From: Stomorhina lunata
Lineage: Eukaryota; Arthropoda; Insecta; Diptera; Rhiniidae
NCBI GenBank assembly: GCA_933228675.1
Contig: OW121740.1
Coordinates: 35,446,292-35,510,291 of the forward strand
DNA length: 64,000 nucleotides
Direction: 5' to 3'
Below are positions 55,019-64,000 of the stretch, in pieces. Every line of letters begins with the position of its first letter. The stretch's first letter is position 1. A program made the position numbers and the translations under genes. A model generated the notes under the pieces. The model made no database searches. It was given only the letters and a program-made list of their open reading frames with translations, and had not been told where the DNA came from.

Positions 55019-56482
55019 TTACTTTTTGGGACGACCGGCTGCCTTTTTGCCACCCGACGACTGTTTATCTTTATTCGTTTTACTAGAGACCAAAGGATGT
55101 ATTTCATCGGTGGGGGCATCGGGCAAAGAGATATCATAGTTATTCATTTTACGTTTTTTGCCGGAGACATCTCCAAATTCAAGCAAAGCAGTTGCATCGT
55201 TATCTTTAGAGGTATTACCATCCAAACCATCTTGTACAGCCCAACCATCTTCAGGATCCTCAACCTCTGGAGCCATGGGTAAGAATTGCAAAGCATTTTC
55301 ATCTTCTCCCTCTTCATCCGAAGAACAAAATGCAGCAACAGGTTCTGCTTTTTGTACATCAACCTCAATTTCTTCATCCTGTTTGGCATCGGCATTCAAA
55401 TCCAAAGATTTATCTTCATCGGTTATGTCAAATTCAGATTCACGTTCTTCGTACTCTACATTTTCATCGAGCTCTTTGAAATCTGGAGCAAAGGCAGACC
55501 AGTTCTCCACTTGATTCTGAGCCCATATCGATACTAAGCCCGAGCTTATACTGGCTATAATGGGACGTACCGGATGCCAAACAACATCTAGCAAAAGTTC
55601 GCCTTTAGTACCATGTAGAATTTTTACCAAATTCCCTATAGACTTTTCCCATATATACAAGGCATGTTGTCGAGCACTGCCAGCACATATGTATTCCCCA
55701 TCACCCGAAAAGCAACATTTTTTCCATGTTGTTTTATTGACCAAATCTTGCAGTTTTTGTATAGGTTCTGGTTCACCATCTTTACCCAAAGCTAGGACCT
55801 CCTTTGAGTCGTAGACACGTATAACACGATCAGAAGTATTGATAAGAAAACCATCACCCCGTCTGGCAAACTCTATACTTTTCACCGCTGTGGCACTGGA
55901 AGTTCCAACTATAATACGAAAACTGGCCACAATTTCTAAAGTTTCAACATCCAAAACCATTATTTTGCCTTTGGCATTGCCAGTATAAATGTGTTTGCCT
56001 CTACGATCAAATGAGGCCACAATATTTAGATCACCATCAGAATCGAGCGGCAGACATTTGTGAGCATCTCCAATCTTTACCAGCACAGCAGCATAACGCA
56101 TGGGACAGACCAGAAAACGCTTATCATTACGAGGATCAAATTGAACTTTTAGTATAGGCGAAGGAAAACGATATTTATGTTCACATTCACCCGACAAAAC
56201 ATCCCAAATGCAAACATTATTGTCGGTGGAGGCTGACAGTAGTTTATGACCATTTCGTGTCCAACTTAAGCTGCAAACAGGATGCACATGTGCAGAAATG
56301 ATCTTGGCGATACCCCGAGTTAGAAAATCCCAAACAACAATGCGACCATCATTGCATCCCACCGCTAAAAGGGTGCCATATTTGTTAAAGGCACAGGTTA
56401 CTGCCAAAGAGATACAGTCAAGAGATCCATCAAATTCTTCGGGATAGTTCTGACCAAATGATTCTAATAATTCCAAATTCAT
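55019..56482 (-). CDS. Rbbp5: Rbbp5, WD40 core subunit of COMPASS/MLL histone H3K4 methyltransferases (487 aa)
   Basis: An uninterrupted minus-strand frame with no intron. The start is ATG at 56482 (MNLELLESFGQNYPEEFDGS, matching the family start exactly); an in-frame GTG 9 bp upstream is not the start. Seven WD40 repeats (about residues 20-330) include LAVGCNDGRIVVWDF, HPVCSLSWTRNGHKLLSAS and NNVCIWDVLSG. An acidic hinge follows, EYEERESEFDITDEDKS from residue 343, the segment that in human RBBP5 binds ASH2L and stimulates the SET domain, then AAFCSSDEEGEDE, FLPMAPEVEDPEDGW and a Lys-rich tail ending KKAAGRPKK. Human RBBP5 is 538 aa with a longer tail; fly orthologues are this short. A nuclear scaffold subunit shared by all Set1/Trx/Trr complexes. 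Confidence 0.97.
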   Translation of the reverse strand: MNLELLESFGQNYPEEFDGSLDCISLAVTCAFNKYGTLLAVGCNDGRIVVWDFLTRGIAKIISAHVHPVCSLSWTRNGHKLLSASTDNNVCIWDVLSGECEHKYRFPSPILKVQFDPRNDKRFLVCPMRYAAVLVKIGDAHKCLPLDSDGDLNIVASFDRRGKHIYTGNAKGKIMVLDVETLEIVASFRIIVGTSSATAVKSIEFARRGDGFLINTSDRVIRVYDSKEVLALGKDGEPEPIQKLQDLVNKTTWKKCCFSGDGEYICAGSARQHALYIWEKSIGNLVKILHGTKGELLLDVVWHPVRPIIASISSGLVSIWAQNQVENWSAFAPDFKELDENVEYEERESEFDITDEDKSLDLNADAKQDEEIEVDVQKAEPVAAFCSSDEEGEDENALQFLPMAPEVEDPEDGWAVQDGLDGNTSKDNDATALLEFGDVSGKKRKMNNYDISLPDAPTDEIHPLVSSKTNKDKQSSGGKKAAGRPKK

Positions 56483-56929
56483 TATATTCACATTTATCTG
56501 TCCAAATTCTGAGAAAAGATATTTCTACCGGCACAATTTTCTGTGATTTTATTAATTTCTAAAAACACGGTATTAAAATGTAAACAAATAATTCTTCTTC
56601 TCGTAAATCAGTGCTGCTAACCGCCTAAAACCAAAAACTCTTACATTGTCATTATAAGAGTTGCCAGTAAGTTTCTTAATATTATTTTGTATTTTTTTCC
56701 AGACAGGATGTTTTTAAATACAATTTCAAAAGTTTCATTATTTCAGAAATAATCAAGAAAAGCTAATATAAATTCGGTGATCAGAATAACCAGTCTATTA
56801 TCGAAATTACAAGAGCAATATTTTTGCGGCAAAGATGTGGCAGCCTTCACCCACTTCGGAACACAATTCACTGTGGATTTGTGAAACTATAAAGAAGCTC
56901 TTATAAACATAAATTCAATTTCACAAAAC
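56483..56929. promoter_or_regulatory. Shared spacer between divergent Rbbp5 and Rev7
   Basis: 447 bp between the two start codons, transcribed outward in both directions, so the core promoters of both genes must lie here. It contains two TATCGAAAT/GTCATTATAAGAG-type stretches but no clear TATA box. The region 56,830-56,900 is more G+C-rich than its surroundings. Start sites cannot be placed from sequence alone. Confidence 0.5.
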
Positions 56930-57640
56930 ATGGAAGGTAAACAAATTACACACTTTTCCTAAAAATAATTTAAATTACAAATTCCCTTAACATTAAAGAT
57001 CTTAATGATGTAGTTCTTGAGGCTTTAGAGGTCTTCATAAACCACATTCTCTATTTGCGTGATTTATATCCAGGACAAATATTCAAAAAACGTAGGATAT
57101 ACAATACACCGGTATTTGTGTCCATCTATCCACCTTTAAATACATATCTCTTTAAAGTTCTAAGAACATCCCGAGAATTACTAAAAACAGGCGAGCTAGA
57201 ATGTTTGGAAATACTTTTTTACAAGGATGATAATAAGGAATATGAACGTTATAAATTTAAAGTCGCCCAAGAGAGAAATTCTACAAATGGAGATGAATTT
57301 TTAATGGATTTTGAGGAACAGTTAAGAATCTCATTAGGCACTATGGCAGAAAGGTTAAAGTGTTTGGAAAAACTGCCCTCAGATGCTAAATTTAGAATTT
57401 TAGTGCATACCACACAAACGGCTTTTACAAGACTAACGCATAATTCTAATTATCAGGTATATATGCTACTACATTTTTTTTCTGTTTATTTCTTTAATCG
57501 TTAATTTTTTTAATAACTTTTAGGATTTTCCTTGGCTTAGAGCTGATTTAAAACCAACACTGCCACAAAATGAGATTTCCTTGCTGCCTCTTACTCACTT
57601 GAGCTGCCTTAATTTAGATTTAAAAGCAGAAATCTTTTAA
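56930..57640 (+). CDS. Rev7: Rev7/MAD2L2 orthologue, HORMA-domain protein (3 exons, 193 aa)
   Basis: Exons 56930-56936, 56999-57456 and 57524-57640. The first coding exon is only 7 nt (ATGGAAG) and joins to AT to give MEDLNDVVLEALEVFINHIL, the N-terminal helix of the family. The core reads YLRDLYPGQIFKKRRIYNTP, VFVSIYPPLNTYL and LECLEILFYKDD, a HORMA fold, and the last exon (DFPWLRAD, then LPLTHLSCLNLDLKAE) supplies the C-terminal seat-belt part. 193 aa against 211 in human. MAD2L2 is the accessory subunit of DNA polymerase zeta (binds Rev3 and Rev1) in translesion synthesis and also a component of other HORMA assemblies. Introns are 62 and 67 bp. Tail-to-tail with noi, 32 bp apart. Confidence 0.94.
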
Positions 57641-57643
57641 TGA

Positions 57644-57682
57644 TTTATTTTCAAATTTCATTTCTTTTTTATTTATAATAAA
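57644..57682. terminator. Crossed poly(A) signals of Rev7 and noi
   Basis: For noi (minus) the first AATAAA is at 57649-57644, between the two genes and 4 bp from the Rev7 stop. For Rev7 (plus) the first AATAAA is at 57677-57682, inside the last codons of noi. If both are used, the 3' ends of the mature mRNAs overlap by at least several tens of bases. Confidence 0.55.
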
Positions 57683-59181
57683 CCTTGTCTCTTTAAATCC
57701 TCATATGTTTTACGATTAACCACATTACCCAGAGAATCTTCGTATTCTTCCTCTTGATCAGCTATCCATCGTTCAGATTGTTTTTGTGATTTCAACTTCT
57801 CCCACAATGTTATGGCATCTTCAATTTGAGTAACATTGGCAAAATGTGCAGTATTTGGAATGCCCAAACAACGCATACCATGAGCATGTCTCCATTCGGC
57901 AAAATGACGCTGGAATGCTTTGGGTCCTTTGTAAGTGTAATTACCACAAATTTCACAATTATAGCTAATATTCAAGCCATGTAGTTTATACAACCAGTAG
58001 GGTATAGGTTTGCCATCCCAACCCAAGGGAAGATTTTTGGGGTTATAGGGCACATCATCAGCATCGGGATCATCATCATTGTCCGAATCACTAGCCTCTA
58101 CATCACTGTCATCTCTTTCGCCACCAGTACGAGCTTGTTTACGTTGGACATTTTCTTTTGTGGCACTACGTTGCTCTGACACTAATTCGGCATATTTGTA
58201 CAAATAAGCCTCCAACTGAGCAATTTCCTTATTTCTTTCATTCTCTCTGGATTGCGTGGAAGAACTTTTGGCCGGCTTCTTGGCCATCAATGAAGGATCC
58301 AAAGTCTTTTTACCTTTGGTAGAAAACAAACGTTGAGCTCTTTCTTCTAGAGTACCACCGCATTTGAGGCCTAAAGCCATTAAGGCTGACTTTAAACGAT
58401 CCAAACCCAAAGAGGCCAATTCTTCCCAACTAGAGAAGGCAGATAAGTCCAAATGGGCTCCCGTATTTGCCAAAGCCGATTCAGTTTCCTTGGAAGCCCA
58501 TCCCGGAAAGGTACCTTGAATCCATTGCTTTTGAAAATCCAATTCCACTTTCACCAACTCTTCTTCCAAGTCAAATAAAGGCTGTACTCTTACAATAAAA
58601 TTGTGTAAATAATCATTCATTGACTCGATATATTTCTTGTAATCCTTATTTTTTCTTTCCTTGGGTATATCAAAGACATGATCAAAAGTCATTAGATAAG
58701 TAATATAGTCCACTTTTTCCACTCCCCTTAAATTAATATACATTTCATAGCATTCATTCAAATCCAAGTAACGGCCACCACCTTCCTCGTCGGTAAATTC
58801 TACCAAAGCTGACATTTCTTCGGGATTGCTATAGGCCTTAACCAAATCATCAAATTCCACCGACAACGGTATACTAACTTCACTTGGATGTTTCTTATAG
58901 AACTCCTTGATTTGCTTGAGCCTATTATAGAATTCATTGAACTCGTTGGGACCGGAAAGAGCTTGTATTTCAGTTTTACGTTCATTATCCTTATCTTCGT
59001 ACAACTCTTTTAGCTTCTCCGAAGAATTATGATGCAGATCTAATAAATATTTTAGCCGGTGTTCTGAGTAGATTTTTTCCTTTTCGCCTGCCTTTTTGTT
59101 GGCATATTCATCCACCATGAGTTTTATCAGACGTTCACGTTCCTCATGGTAGCGTCTTTGCTGTTCCAGCAAAGTTTCCAT
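57673..59181 (-). CDS. noi: noi/SF3A3 orthologue, SF3a60 subunit of the U2 snRNP (502 aa)
   Basis: A single-exon minus-strand frame starting [20 protein letters not shown], identical in style and length to SF3A3 (human 501 aa). The N-terminal helical segment binds other SF3a/U2 parts. A SAP-like segment lies at about residues 252-291 ([20 protein letters not shown]). The C-terminus has a matrin-type C2H2 zinc finger with Cys409, Cys412, His426 and His432 ([20 protein letters not shown]). The acidic [19 protein letters not shown] linker precedes it, then [22 protein letters not shown]3a is essential for the mature 17S U2 snRNP and branch-site recognition. In Drosophila the gene is noisette. 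Neighbour of Rev7 with overlapping 3' ends. Confidence 0.97.
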   Translation of the reverse strand: METLLEQQRRYHEERERLIKLMVDEYANKKAGEKEKIYSEHRLKYLLDLHHNSSEKLKELYEDKDNERKTEIQALSGPNEFNEFYNRLKQIKEFYKKHPSEVSIPLSVEFDDLVKAYSNPEEMSALVEFTDEEGGGRYLDLNECYEMYINLRGVEKVDYITYLMTFDHVFDIPKERKNKDYKKYIESMNDYLHNFIVRVQPLFDLEEELVKVELDFQKQWIQGTFPGWASKETESALANTGAHLDLSAFSSWEELASLGLDRLKSALMALGLKCGGTLEERAQRLFSTKGKKTLDPSLMAKKPAKSSSTQSRENERNKEIAQLEAYLYKYAELVSEQRSATKENVQRKQARTGGERDDSDVEASDSDNDDDPDADDVPYNPKNLPLGWDGKPIPYWLYKLHGLNISYNCEICGNYTYKGPKAFQRHFAEWRHAHGMRCLGIPNTAHFANVTQIEDAITLWEKLKSQKQSERWIADQEEEYEDSLGNVVNRKTYEDLKRQGLL

Positions 59182-60455
59182 TATGAATTAAATTTTGTTT
59201 TCGGTTTAACAAACGTTTTTAATATTAGTTTATTATTTTTAAAGTTATATTGTAGGAAAAAAACAAAAATTGCAAAGGAAAATAAACGTTTTCACACCAA
59301 TTGTCAAACTTTTTTTTTGAAGAGTACGTTCAGTGGGGGAAATATAAGTACGAATGATGTGTTCAGTGCTATTAAGAAAGAGTTGCCAATTAGTTTTTAT
59401 GCAAATGGTAAGAGCACGTAGAACTCAATGCTTTTTTAACGAAGTTTTTGATATACAAATTTTAAAAGTTGTAAAGATTTCCATTGACTGTAAAAATTAC
59501 TTTTTTATATAAAAACTTTCTATAGAAAATTTTTCGAAACAGTATTTTTTTTTTAAATTACGAATAGTAAAGTATAGTAAAAGTATATTTTGCACTTTAT
59601 CACAGTATATTACATTTATTTATCAATGTAATAAACAATTTATTTATAATTCCCAAAAAAAAATTTTGTGGGGGCAACCAATTTCTAGACATCATCGTCA
59701 AGAGGACATAATAAATATGAATTATTTTTTGAAACCAAAATGCAAAAGCAAACAGAATTACTTTTCTTTAGTTGCGTTTCAGAAAAATCAGGTTTACTTG
59801 ATCAGTTTTTCTTTAAATTTCTTTTGAACCTGCATTCAAAATTTGTATATAAATTTTTGATTTAAACAATTTTTCTTTACTTTTTTTTTGAAATTTATTT
59901 TTCTGATAAAAATTTTCCGTATAAAAATTTTAACAGAAAATTTTTCAATGTAAATAATTTAACAATTTTAAATTTTTTGATAAATGTAAAACATTTTATG
60001 ATATAAAATTTTTTTAGAAAAATTGTATATAAAAAAATTTATTAAAAATTTTTGTATAAAAGAAAATTTATAAAAAATATTTGTTAAAAAAATTTAATAT
60101 AGAACATTTTATATGTATACATATATCTTTACATAAAAAAATTTTAGATGCATATAAAATTTTTCGAAAAAAATTGTATAAAATAAATTTATCGATATAA
60201 AAATTTCTATCAAAAAATAAAAAAAATTTAATAATACCGTAATCTTTTGACGAAAAAAACTAACATCATGCTTTTATGTAATTGTACATCAAGGTGGAAA
60301 AACCTTTATGTGTTGTGGTCTCCTAACACCCGAAATTTATTTTTTTTCGATTCGTTTTTTTAATCAAATAAAACTTTTATTACAAGCTAGATCTCTTTTT
60401 TTGTTGTTTTCATTTAATTAAATTTATTTAAAATTTAATATATCATCATATAAAA
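59182..60455. other. noi upstream region, then A/T-rich repeat remnants
   Basis: 59,182-59,330 presumably holds the noi promoter; nothing specific seen. 59,770-59,840 repeats the element at 48,610 (GGTTTACTTGATCAGTTTTT). 59,880-60,240 contains degenerate ATAAAAATTTT-type units. No gene. Confidence 0.5.
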
Positions 60456-61740
60456 AAAAAACAAATTCTATTAAAATCGGTTCATATTTGACCATAGCTC
60501 CCATACAAGACCTTCCAACAAAAGCCACTTAAACGCATCGAAATCGCATCGAAATAATTTTATGTTTATTTGTCAAAAATGGGCGAAATCGGTTCACATT
60601 CAGTTAGAGCTGTCATATAACCCCACCCCGGAATCACATTAATGCTGATAAATTGAATACAATTTTTATAGCTATGACGACTTAATTTAGAACGGAGAAG
60701 TTTTATACAACTATTGGTTAGTATATCAAATTTTATAGGAATCGGTCCATATATCTTTCATATAAAAACAACATCCGGAAACCACTAAAAAAAATAAAGG
60801 CCAGTTAAAAGCGATTAAATTATAAAATATGACAGATATGGCCACTAAATTGTGTACAAATAAGCTTTATAGTACCCGGTTGATCGAGCCTTGTACGAAG
60901 CTTTATGATAAGCATTTCGCGGCTAAAGATCATAGCACGATTAAATGCACATCTTATCTTAAGAAACTTTCGCCGGTTCATGCGCAAGAACTTTGCTAAA
61001 GAGAATAACATGATCAAATCATGGTTTACTATTCTATCTCCTAATTTCAAAAAGTTTCATATGTATATTTGCTACTTCTTTGGTATCAATTGAATTCGGT
61101 ATGTTTTACTAAAACGCAGTTAACATTTTGTTTTTATTCATATTATTTTATTAGGTGTTAAGTTATCATTTTATCCCTTTTTTCCATTTTGTCCCCCAAT
61201 ATCAAAAACATACTAAATACGTGTTCAATATTTTTTACATCTATTGATTGCAGTATAAGGTTCCTTACTATAATCTTTGGGTCAAAAGATAAGAGTGGGT
61301 TGAAAAATGTACCAAAAAAAACTTTTTTTACAATTTTAAACCCCATAACGGGCATAGTTTTAAAAAAGTACCTGTCCACTTATTTTTATAGGTTTTCAAA
61401 ATGTAGTTTAAATTTGAAGTAGGATATACAACGATTAAGACTTTTCTCCTTTTTACCACCTTTGCTGCAAAATTTCCAGTAAGAAGGGATTCTTACTTGC
61501 AAAAAAAAGGTACTCACCGTCCAAAATTTTATCAAAATCGTTAGAGCCGTTTTCGACATGCTATTGCAAACAATTTTGTCTAAATATATTACAAACAATA
61601 CCAACTTGCCTAACAATTTTTTTCGAATTTGGTCCACATTTTTAATTAGCTGCACCCTAGTAGATATATGAGATATGTTTCTAAATTTAACACAACTTGA
61701 TGGTGGGTATATAAGATTCGGTACAGCTGATCGTCCCATA
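60456..61740. repeat. Composite of H1 pieces and the 19.8-21.8 kb repeat, inverted
   Basis: 60,470-60,870 is a partial H1 copy (GACCATAGCTCCCATACA, AATCACATTAATGCTGATAA). 60,880-61,480 is the reverse complement of parts of 19,880-21,000, including one unit of the ~129-bp satellite (TTCGCCGGTTCATGCGC). 61,560-61,735 returns to the H1 right end (CTGCACCCTAGTAGATATAT, GATGGTGGGTATATAAGATT). So the satellite-bearing repeat is inserted in an H1 copy. No coding content. Confidence 0.7.
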
Positions 61741-61959
61741 TTTGCCTAAAGTTCTCAAATGTCCCGAAAATTACAAAAACGCTAAGAAGTTTACAGATAA
61801 TTTAGGTTATTTGGTAGAACTTTGTACTGTAAATATAAATTCATAAGTAATTTCGTGACAAATGTCGTGATAAATGTCGAGAAATTGTTGATGAAATAGG
61901 AAAATTAAGCTCAGATATATCTCTTAGATTTAAGAAAAACTTTTAAATTTTTGGAAAGT

Positions 61960-62110
61960 GGAGCACTCTTCCCTCTGTGGTGAAGGGTATTAGATATTCT
62001 TGCTTGACCGACTACATACATACATATTTCCAACGACATTACACATTGGCGGGGATCGAACTTGGGACCTCTGGTTTGCTAGGCGGATGACTAACCTGCT
62101 ATACCACGGC
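61960..62110 (-). repeat. H2 end plus tRNA-like sequence, minus strand
   Basis: 61,965-62,010 is an H2 end (GTGGTGAAGGGTATTAG, TTGACCGACTA). On the minus strand 62,110-62,036 reads CCGTGGTATAGCAGGTTAGT (A-box region), then CATCCGCCTAGCAAACCAG, then a B box AGTTCGATCCC (62062-62052). A tRNA-derived repeat; the arms do not close into a convincing tRNA. Confidence 0.55.
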
Positions 62111-62639
62111 GGCTTGACCGACTATAGCTCATTATTATACAATATACAATTCCCCGACAATATCCCAATTGGAACAAGGGATACTTCTCTCAGACGAAGA
62201 GCTGCATCCGATTCTATTTGAAAGGGACCTACGTTTTAACGCCGGCTCCGAACGGCAAATGCATTAGCAAAAGAAGTTTTACATAGCCTAATACTCAATA
62301 CCCAGTGGCTAGCTGAATTACGAGGTGAACCGTCGCTTTTTGAAAATTATTTTTTTTCTAGTGGGTCGGGCCGGGGATCGAACTTGAGATCTCTGATATG
62401 CTAGCTAAAGCTCTTTATCATATGATTCTGTTAAAAAATTAAATATTTTCCTTTTTCTGCTAACCCTATTTATAACATCTCTGTACTTTAATATGAAGAG
62501 TTGCACACCCTTTTCCTTGAATACAACCCTGTATTTTCCTTATAAATATTGAGCAATTTTTTAAATAATGTAGGTATTTAAGAATTAAATTTAGTTTATT
62601 TTGACAATTATCTTAAAATTTCTCATATTTTTTGGGGGA
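62111..62639. repeat. Repeat-derived sequence with a second tRNA-like half
   Basis: 62,395-62,350 on the minus strand reads AGATCTCAAGTTCGATCCCC then GGCCCGACCC, again a B box (62384-62374) in a tRNA-like 3' half, directly beside the preceding one. 62,155-62,260 may be a fragment of a retroelement gag. Nothing else assigned. Confidence 0.45.
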
Positions 62640-64000
62640 TTACATAAATTTTAATAAAAACCTTAGCAATGTACGTTAATACCTTTTTATGCAACGCTGT
62701 CACTTTTGATGATTTGAATTTCCAAAATGGCCGACACCATTCTCGCTCTCTTGCTGCTCTTCTTTTTTTTCACACACACAAGAGGGATTTTGACGAGTAC
62801 CAAAAATTTCTGTACAGAAAAAACAGCAAACACAAGCAAAGAAGAAGCGTCCGACGAGAAAAAATTGAAAATTTCCAATGTTTTTTTAAATAATTATAAA
62901 TTAGCAAACCAATTAAAAGACAATAAATAATTATAAACAAAAAGAGTTTAAAATAATTGTGAAAAATATTGAAAAAGTTTCGTTTAGTAAAAGGTCGAAA
63001 TGAAAAATTGCAAAATCTGTGGATGAAGAAAAAAAAAATCGACAAAAAATTTTCACTTTTTTGTGTAATGTGAGTGGATAGAAAAAAAAGGTTAAGAAGA
63101 AAACCTCTCGAAAAATTTTGTAAAAAATTAAATAATAAAAAAAGTGGAACATATAAAAAAATAATGATAAAGGAAATGTGATTTAAAAAAAAAATCTGTT
63201 AAAAGAAACAAGGAAATAAAAAAGAAAGTTTTAAAATTTTAATGAATAGAAAAAAGCCTTCGCTTTAGACAAGAAAGTCATTGAAGCATGGAAAAAGAAA
63301 TATAAAACAAAAGAAACGAAAATTTAACTAAATTCATACAAAAAAAGAAATTTAAAATGTTTTGTTTATGCTAAAGTAAAATTTTTTTTAATTTTTTAAG
63401 AAAAATTCAGCTAAAAAAAAAATTCGAGAATTTTTCTTATTTTCATTTATTTTATTTTTACGCCTCTGCTTTGTTACGGTTGTTTCGTGCCAATTCGCTC
63501 TTCCCACATTCGTACGTACGGTTGTTTTATTGCCGTTTACCTTTTACACCGCAATTTCGCATTTTGAAAACGTGTGTGTGTTTGTTTGTGTATTTTTGAG
63601 GAGTAACAAAAAAGAAAATATAAAATAAAAGAAAAACAGAAAGACAGTGTGTGAGAAAAGTGAATTGTCAAAAACACACACGCTCATGGACACAGCGAAG
63701 GTGAGAGAGAGACACTCACTCGCTCAATCACTTTGTGCATTTGTGTAACTGACAATTGTATTACGAAAACTTTAAAGTGGCAACCCGCTGTTTGTTTTAA
63801 CATAAATGACCTGCTGCTAGATCACGGCGTGACTCTTCTATTTTTCCCCCTCCATCACCCAACAAAAACAAAAATCCCTGGCTCCCAAACTGTATCATAA
63901 CAGCAACAACAACTACAATATGTTATTAATAATAACAATAAACATTTAAAAAATTCCTTTGATTAACATCTAGAAAAATCCAGCTGGGCTTTAAATTTTA
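62640..64000 (+). promoter_or_regulatory. Probable promoter / 5' UTR of a gene beyond the window
   Basis: The composition changes from repeats to A-rich single-copy sequence with fly-promoter traits: TTGCTGCTCTTC and GCTCTCTTGCTGC near 62,740, GTGTGTGTGTTTGTTTGTG near 63,573, a GAGAGAGAGACACTCACTCG run near 63,704 (GAGA-like), and CAGCAACAACAAC near 63,901. No long open frame. A 67-codon frame at 62727-62930 with a hydrophobic start (MADTILALLLLFFFFT) could be an upstream ORF. I infer a transcription unit running rightward, with modest confidence. Confidence 0.3.

Noticed and set aside
55158..55514. 118-codon plus-strand Ser-rich ORF
   Set aside because: Antisense of the Rbbp5 acidic tail (Glu/Asp codons read backwards as Ser/Phe).
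62036..62110. Functional tRNA gene on the minus strand
   Set aside because: B box and D-arm-like region present, but the acceptor stem does not close and a similar half sits 300 bp away; better read as tRNA-derived repeats.

Overview
This 64 kb window comes from an insect nuclear genome, most likely a higher (calyptrate) fly such as a blowfly or house-fly relative. The evidence is strong A+T richness, short fly-type introns (62-70 bp) beside kilobase introns full of repeats, proteins closest to Drosophila-type orthologues, and repeat families I associate with calyptrate flies. The species is inference only.

Layout. Positions 1-25,000 hold no convincing host gene. They are a repeat field: a 28-bp A/T tandem array with higher-order structure, two copies of a fold-back plus tRNA-like unit, long dispersed repeats (called H1 and H2 here), miniature inverted-repeat transposons nested inside them, a dead Tc1/mariner element, several dead non-LTR reverse transcriptase fragments, and a ~129-bp tandem satellite. 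Positions 25,720-64,000 are the gene-bearing part, with six genes whose exons I could join in frame.

Genes in order: a Not-class homeobox gene (+, 2 exons, 563 aa); a ZFYVE26/spastizin orthologue (-, 8 exons, 2292 aa, FYVE finger); Vps39 (+, 6 exons, 894 aa, HOPS subunit); Rbbp5 (-, single exon, 487 aa, COMPASS/MLL core subunit); Rev7/MAD2L2 (+, 3 exons, 193 aa, HORMA protein); and noi/SF3A3 (-, single exon, 502 aa, U2 snRNP splicing factor). Not and ZFYVE26 converge on an 11-bp minisatellite. ZFYVE26 and Vps39 diverge across 2.8 kb of repeats. Vps39 and Rbbp5 converge. Rbbp5 and Rev7 diverge from a 447-bp spacer. Rev7 and noi converge with only 32 bp between their stop codons, and each probable poly(A) signal lies in or beside the other gene. 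ZFYVE26 and Vps39 both act in endolysosomal/autophagic membrane traffic, but the other neighbours are unrelated, so this is not a functional cluster.

The last ~1.4 kb (62,640-64,000) looks like the promoter or 5' untranslated region of a gene that continues past the window. I found no CRISPR array and no convincing intact tRNA or rRNA gene. The most unusual material is non-coding: a head-to-head inverted 21-bp array in the Not intron, a ~93-copy 11-bp array, a tRNA-like/fold-back repeat family, and palindromic elements whose TTA target duplications are shown by unoccupied paralogous copies in the same window.
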